DNA from: Acidobacteriota bacterium
Lineage (GTDB): Bacteria; Acidobacteriota; Thermoanaerobaculia; Gp7-AA8
Assembly: GCA_019244185.1 (NCBI GenBank)
Contig: JAFATB010000025.1
Coordinates: forward strand, 1 to 64,000
DNA length: 64,000 bases
Direction of reading: 5' to 3'
Shown here: piece after piece, positions 61,616 to 64,000 of the stretch
How the letters are laid out: every line of letters starts with the position of its first letter
How positions within the stretch are numbered: position 1 is the stretch's first letter
The notes under the pieces: model-generated
What the model saw: only the letters and a program-made list of their open reading frames with translations
What the model was told of the DNA's origin: nothing
The model's database searches: none
Program-made: the position numbers and the translations under genes

Positions 61616-63688
61616 TCACTTCTTTCGCGTGGCGGTATAGAGGCCGTTCGGCTGGCTGAGCTCGAGCGTGGTCGGGCTGAGACGCGCGCGGAAGCCGGTC
61701 AGTCCTTTGAGATTGAGCCAGCCGTCGATGTCGGGCACGAGCTCGTACGGCGGCTGTCCGGCGATGTTCATGATGACGCGGTTGCCGCGCAGCGAGAGCG
61801 TGATCGCCTGCGGGCCGAGCTCGTATTCGCCGAGAAACTGCGCGAGGTACGCGGGATCGGAGAGACGCGCGTCCGGCTTTTTGTAGAACACGATCGGCGC
61901 GACGCGCGGCTCGAATGACGCCTCGACCGCGTTGATGTTTCCCGCAAAGTCCGTCCAGAAGTTGTACTTCATCCCCTCGAACGTCGGATCCTTCTCGTTG
62001 CGCAGGCCGTTGAAGACGTCGTAGTGCCAGTGTTCGAGCGGCGTCTCGATGCGGTTGTACGTCGCGCGCAAGCCGTCCGCCGTCGCCGCGACGCGCAGCA
62101 CGCCGTAGCCTTCGCTCTCGTAGTCGCCCGCGAAGTCGGCGAGCGCGTGCGACGGCTTCGTGCCGCTCTTCCGCGCCGCGTTCTTCTTCGTCTCCGCGTC
62201 GGCGTCGAGCTGCTTCACCGCGTTGCGCTTCGCGAGCGCGGTGGCGTTCCAGTCGATGGCCGGAAGCTGCAGCATGCGGTCGGCGATGTGATTCGTCAGC
62301 ACGTCGAGGATGCCGGCGTGATCGAGGTTCGCGAGCGTGACGACGGCGATGCCGTCGGCGGGAAAGAGCGTGAGGAGCGACGAAAAGCCGTCGATGTGGC
62401 CGCCGTGATAGACGCGGTTGTGGCCGCGGTAGCTGTCGATGAACCAGCCGAGCGCGTACGACGCGGGCGAGATCTCCGGCGACGGCGGCAGGTCGCCGGT
62501 GGCGATGACGGGCGCGTGCAGCTCGAGCATCGTGGCCGGCTGCACGAGCTGGCGATCGCCGGCGCGGCCGCGTTCGAGATGCAGCAGCGCGTAGCGCGCG
62601 AGCTCGTTCGCGCTGGAGCTGATCTCGCCGACGGGGCCCATGTTCCCGACCTCGCGGAACGGCACCTCTCGCACCACATCGTGCTCTTCGAGATACGGTT
62701 GCGCGTGATCGGGATCCTTCGAGGCCGCGGCGTCGGTGAAGGTGCTGCGCGTCATGCCGAGGGGCGTGAAGATGCGCGTGCGCGCGACGTCCTCCCACGG
62801 TTGGCCGGTGAGCTGCTCGACGAGATAGCCGGCCGCGAGAAACATCAGATTGTTGTATTGAAAGTGCGTCCGAAAGTCTTCGCTCGCGGGAAGATGCGCG
62901 AGGCGCGCGACGATCTCTTTCCGCGTCAGCGTGTCGTTGTTGTACCAGACCAGATCGTGGCGCGGGAGACCGGTGCGATGCGTCACGAGATCGCGCGGCG
63001 TGATGCGCGATGTGAGCGTTTCATCCATCACGCGAAAGTCCGGCAGATACGTGCGCACCGGCTTGTCCCACTCGAGCTTGCCCTCGTCGACGAGCATCCC
63101 CATCAGCAGCGTCGTGAAGCTCTTCGTCACCGAGCCGATCGGCAGCAGCGTGTCGGCGGTCATCGGCAGGGCTTTCTCGACATCCCGTTTGCCGAAGCCC
63201 TGCGCGTAAACGACCTTGCCGTCGGCGACGACGGCGACGGCGAGTCCGGGCGTGTTCCACGAATGTAGCGCGGCGTTTGCGAGCTCGTCGAAGCCGCTGA
63301 GGCGCGCGCTGGGATCCGCTTTCGCGGCGCGGTGCAGCGCGAACGGGAACGTCGCGCCGCTCTGCGTGAACGTGCCGGAGAGCTTGTCGCCGGCGAGCGT
63401 GCCGCGAAACATCGGCGTCCCCGGAATGCCGTCAATCCCGAAGTTCACCGTTTCCCGAACGACGTCCACCGGACGCAGCACGAGCCCCTTGGCGTCCTGC
63501 GCGGGGATGTCGATGTGCCCGCGCCAGCGCCCGCCGCTCGTTTCGAGATCGACGGCGATGACGAGCGGCTGGTTCGGAAGCTCGATCGCTCCTTCCCAGT
63601 GCCCTTCGGGCGTGTCCGCCGCGCGCGCGGGCACGGCGGCGGCGCAGAGGAGCAACAGCGGAATGCAAAGCAGCTGGAGGCGTGACAT
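61616..63688 (-). CDS. Serine hydrolase of the beta-lactamase/PBP fold
   Basis: A 690-aa protein from ATG 63688 with a signal peptide (MSRLQLLCIPLLLLCAAAVP). Residues about 25-125 are a beta domain before the enzyme. The catalytic set of the class C beta-lactamase-like family is intact: SVTK (near 188), YNN (HFQYNNLMFLAAGYLVEQLT) and YHGGHIDG. The C-terminal 190 residues (after about 500) form a lipocalin-like or DUF3471-like domain (FAGDYESEGYGVLRVAATAD). Such proteins are peptidases or esterases in the periplasm. The substrate is unknown. Confidence 0.9.
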   Translation of the reverse strand: MSRLQLLCIPLLLLCAAAVPARAADTPEGHWEGAIELPNQPLVIAVDLETSGGRWRGHIDIPAQDAKGLVLRPVDVVRETVNFGIDGIPGTPMFRGTLAGDKLSGTFTQSGATFPFALHRAAKADPSARLSGFDELANAALHSWNTPGLAVAVVADGKVVYAQGFGKRDVEKALPMTADTLLPIGSVTKSFTTLLMGMLVDEGKLEWDKPVRTYLPDFRVMDETLTSRITPRDLVTHRTGLPRHDLVWYNNDTLTRKEIVARLAHLPASEDFRTHFQYNNLMFLAAGYLVEQLTGQPWEDVARTRIFTPLGMTRSTFTDAAASKDPDHAQPYLEEHDVVREVPFREVGNMGPVGEISSSANELARYALLHLERGRAGDRQLVQPATMLELHAPVIATGDLPPSPEISPASYALGWFIDSYRGHNRVYHGGHIDGFSSLLTLFPADGIAVVTLANLDHAGILDVLTNHIADRMLQLPAIDWNATALAKRNAVKQLDADAETKKNAARKSGTKPSHALADFAGDYESEGYGVLRVAATADGLRATYNRIETPLEHWHYDVFNGLRNEKDPTFEGMKYNFWTDFAGNINAVEASFEPRVAPIVFYKKPDARLSDPAYLAQFLGEYELGPQAITLSLRGNRVIMNIAGQPPYELVPDIDGWLNLKGLTGFRARLSPTTLELSQPNGLYTATRKK

Positions 63689-63778
63689 GGCCTCATTGTA
63701 CGTGCGCCGAAACCGACCCCATCCCGAGCGCGATTCTGGCCTTGCGGTTGCAGTTATTTGGAGCACGGAGGAAACGAT

Positions 63779-64000
63779 ATGAATCGTAACGACCGAACCG
63801 ATGCCGAAGAAGCCGTCGCCAATCAGGCGAGCGGCCTGGGAAATCAGATCAAGGGACGCGTGAAGCAGGCCGTGGGCGACCTCGCCGGCGACCATTCGCT
63901 GCACGCGAGCGGCACCAAGGACCGCATCAAAGGTAAGGTTCAGGAAGCCTACGGCAACCTGAAGGAGAAGGAGTCGGTGCTGGAAGACAACCTCGCCGAC
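63779..64000 (+). CDS. CsbD-family stress protein (3' end outside window)
   Basis: The first 74 codons of a gene that begins with GGAGG seven bases before the ATG. MNRNDRTDAEEAVANQASGL is followed by NQIKGRVKQAVGDLAGDHSL and KDRIKGKVQEAYGNLKEKES. This is the repeating NxxKGxxKxxxGxxxxD pattern of CsbD. CsbD proteins are small, hydrophilic and made under stress; their function is unknown. The gene is cut by the window edge, and most CsbD proteins are only 60-90 residues, so little is missing. Confidence 0.9.
   Translation, partial: MNRNDRTDAEEAVANQASGLGNQIKGRVKQAVGDLAGDHSLHASGTKDRIKGKVQEAYGNLKEKESVLEDNLAD

Overview
The window is a dense, GC-rich chromosomal segment with 59 protein genes and one tRNA. 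Most genes abut or overlap, no insertion sequence, phage module or CRISPR array is visible, and no gap without a gene exceeds about 200 bp. It comes from a diderm: bamD, cpoB, an OmpA-type lipoprotein, an outer-membrane barrel with a carboxypeptidase-like plug domain, and the Kdo genes kdsA and kdsB are all present. The C-terminal tail of the giant RHS protein (two to three units of the AHxxxLRxAxxxxRxAxGL type), the Ser/Thr kinase with a TPR tail and the secreted beta-helix pair are the mix I associate with Acidobacteriota, for instance Thermoanaerobaculia or Vicinamibacteria relatives. That assignment is inference.

Layout. 1-9669 (minus): a three-gene surface set joined by GTGA stop/start overlaps (small secreted protein, 2280-aa RHS/Ig-like protein, and a second protein cut by the window edge), then a separate surface protein. 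9800-13658 (minus): mprF behind two tandem VirJ/AcvB-type serine hydrolases, with a two-component system running divergently (13673-15786). 15783-18960 (minus): a DUF5666-like secreted protein, era, a CorC-type CBS protein and a DUF4149-like membrane protein. 18992-22584: a secreted coiled-coil protein, a DUF983 protein, and an ABC exporter divergent from a DUF2975/XRE pair across a perfect palindrome. 22594-30017 (minus): lon, PASTA protein, rpe, bamD, cpoB, cNMP-binding protein, def and a flavin reductase, close-packed.

30197-44501: PHP protein, small membrane protein, a 56-aa DUF1508/YegP protein, OmpA lipoprotein, a Mug glycosylase that seems to start at CTG, outer-membrane barrel, pyk, a DinB/MDMPI-like protein, a 43-bp-arm palindromic element, aroF, a secreted protein, a VOC protein, a membrane-anchored protein, kdsB, a heptamer-repeat hairpin, and pyrG. 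44567-54367: recD2, a pseudopilin-like protein, two paralogous beta-helix proteins, an ECF sigma factor with a membrane partner, kdsA and a GT-C glycosyltransferase. 54441-64000: metK with an intrinsic terminator, an UbiB-like kinase, a TPR Ser/Thr kinase followed by two small paralogous unknown proteins, an L,D-transpeptidase, tRNA-Arg(CCT), a beta-lactamase-fold serine hydrolase and the start of a CsbD gene.

Three regulatory habits recur. Genes are coupled by 4-bp ATGA/GTGA (once apparently CTGA) overlaps. Several -10 hexamers of the TACAAT/TAGAAT kind lie only 6-11 nt before a start codon, implying leaderless or near-leaderless mRNAs. Many head-to-head gene pairs are separated by only 14-82 bp. 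The groups most worth follow-up are the kinase plus tandem small proteins, the two-component/twin-hydrolase/MprF locus, the palindromic and heptamer repeats, and the split RHS operon.
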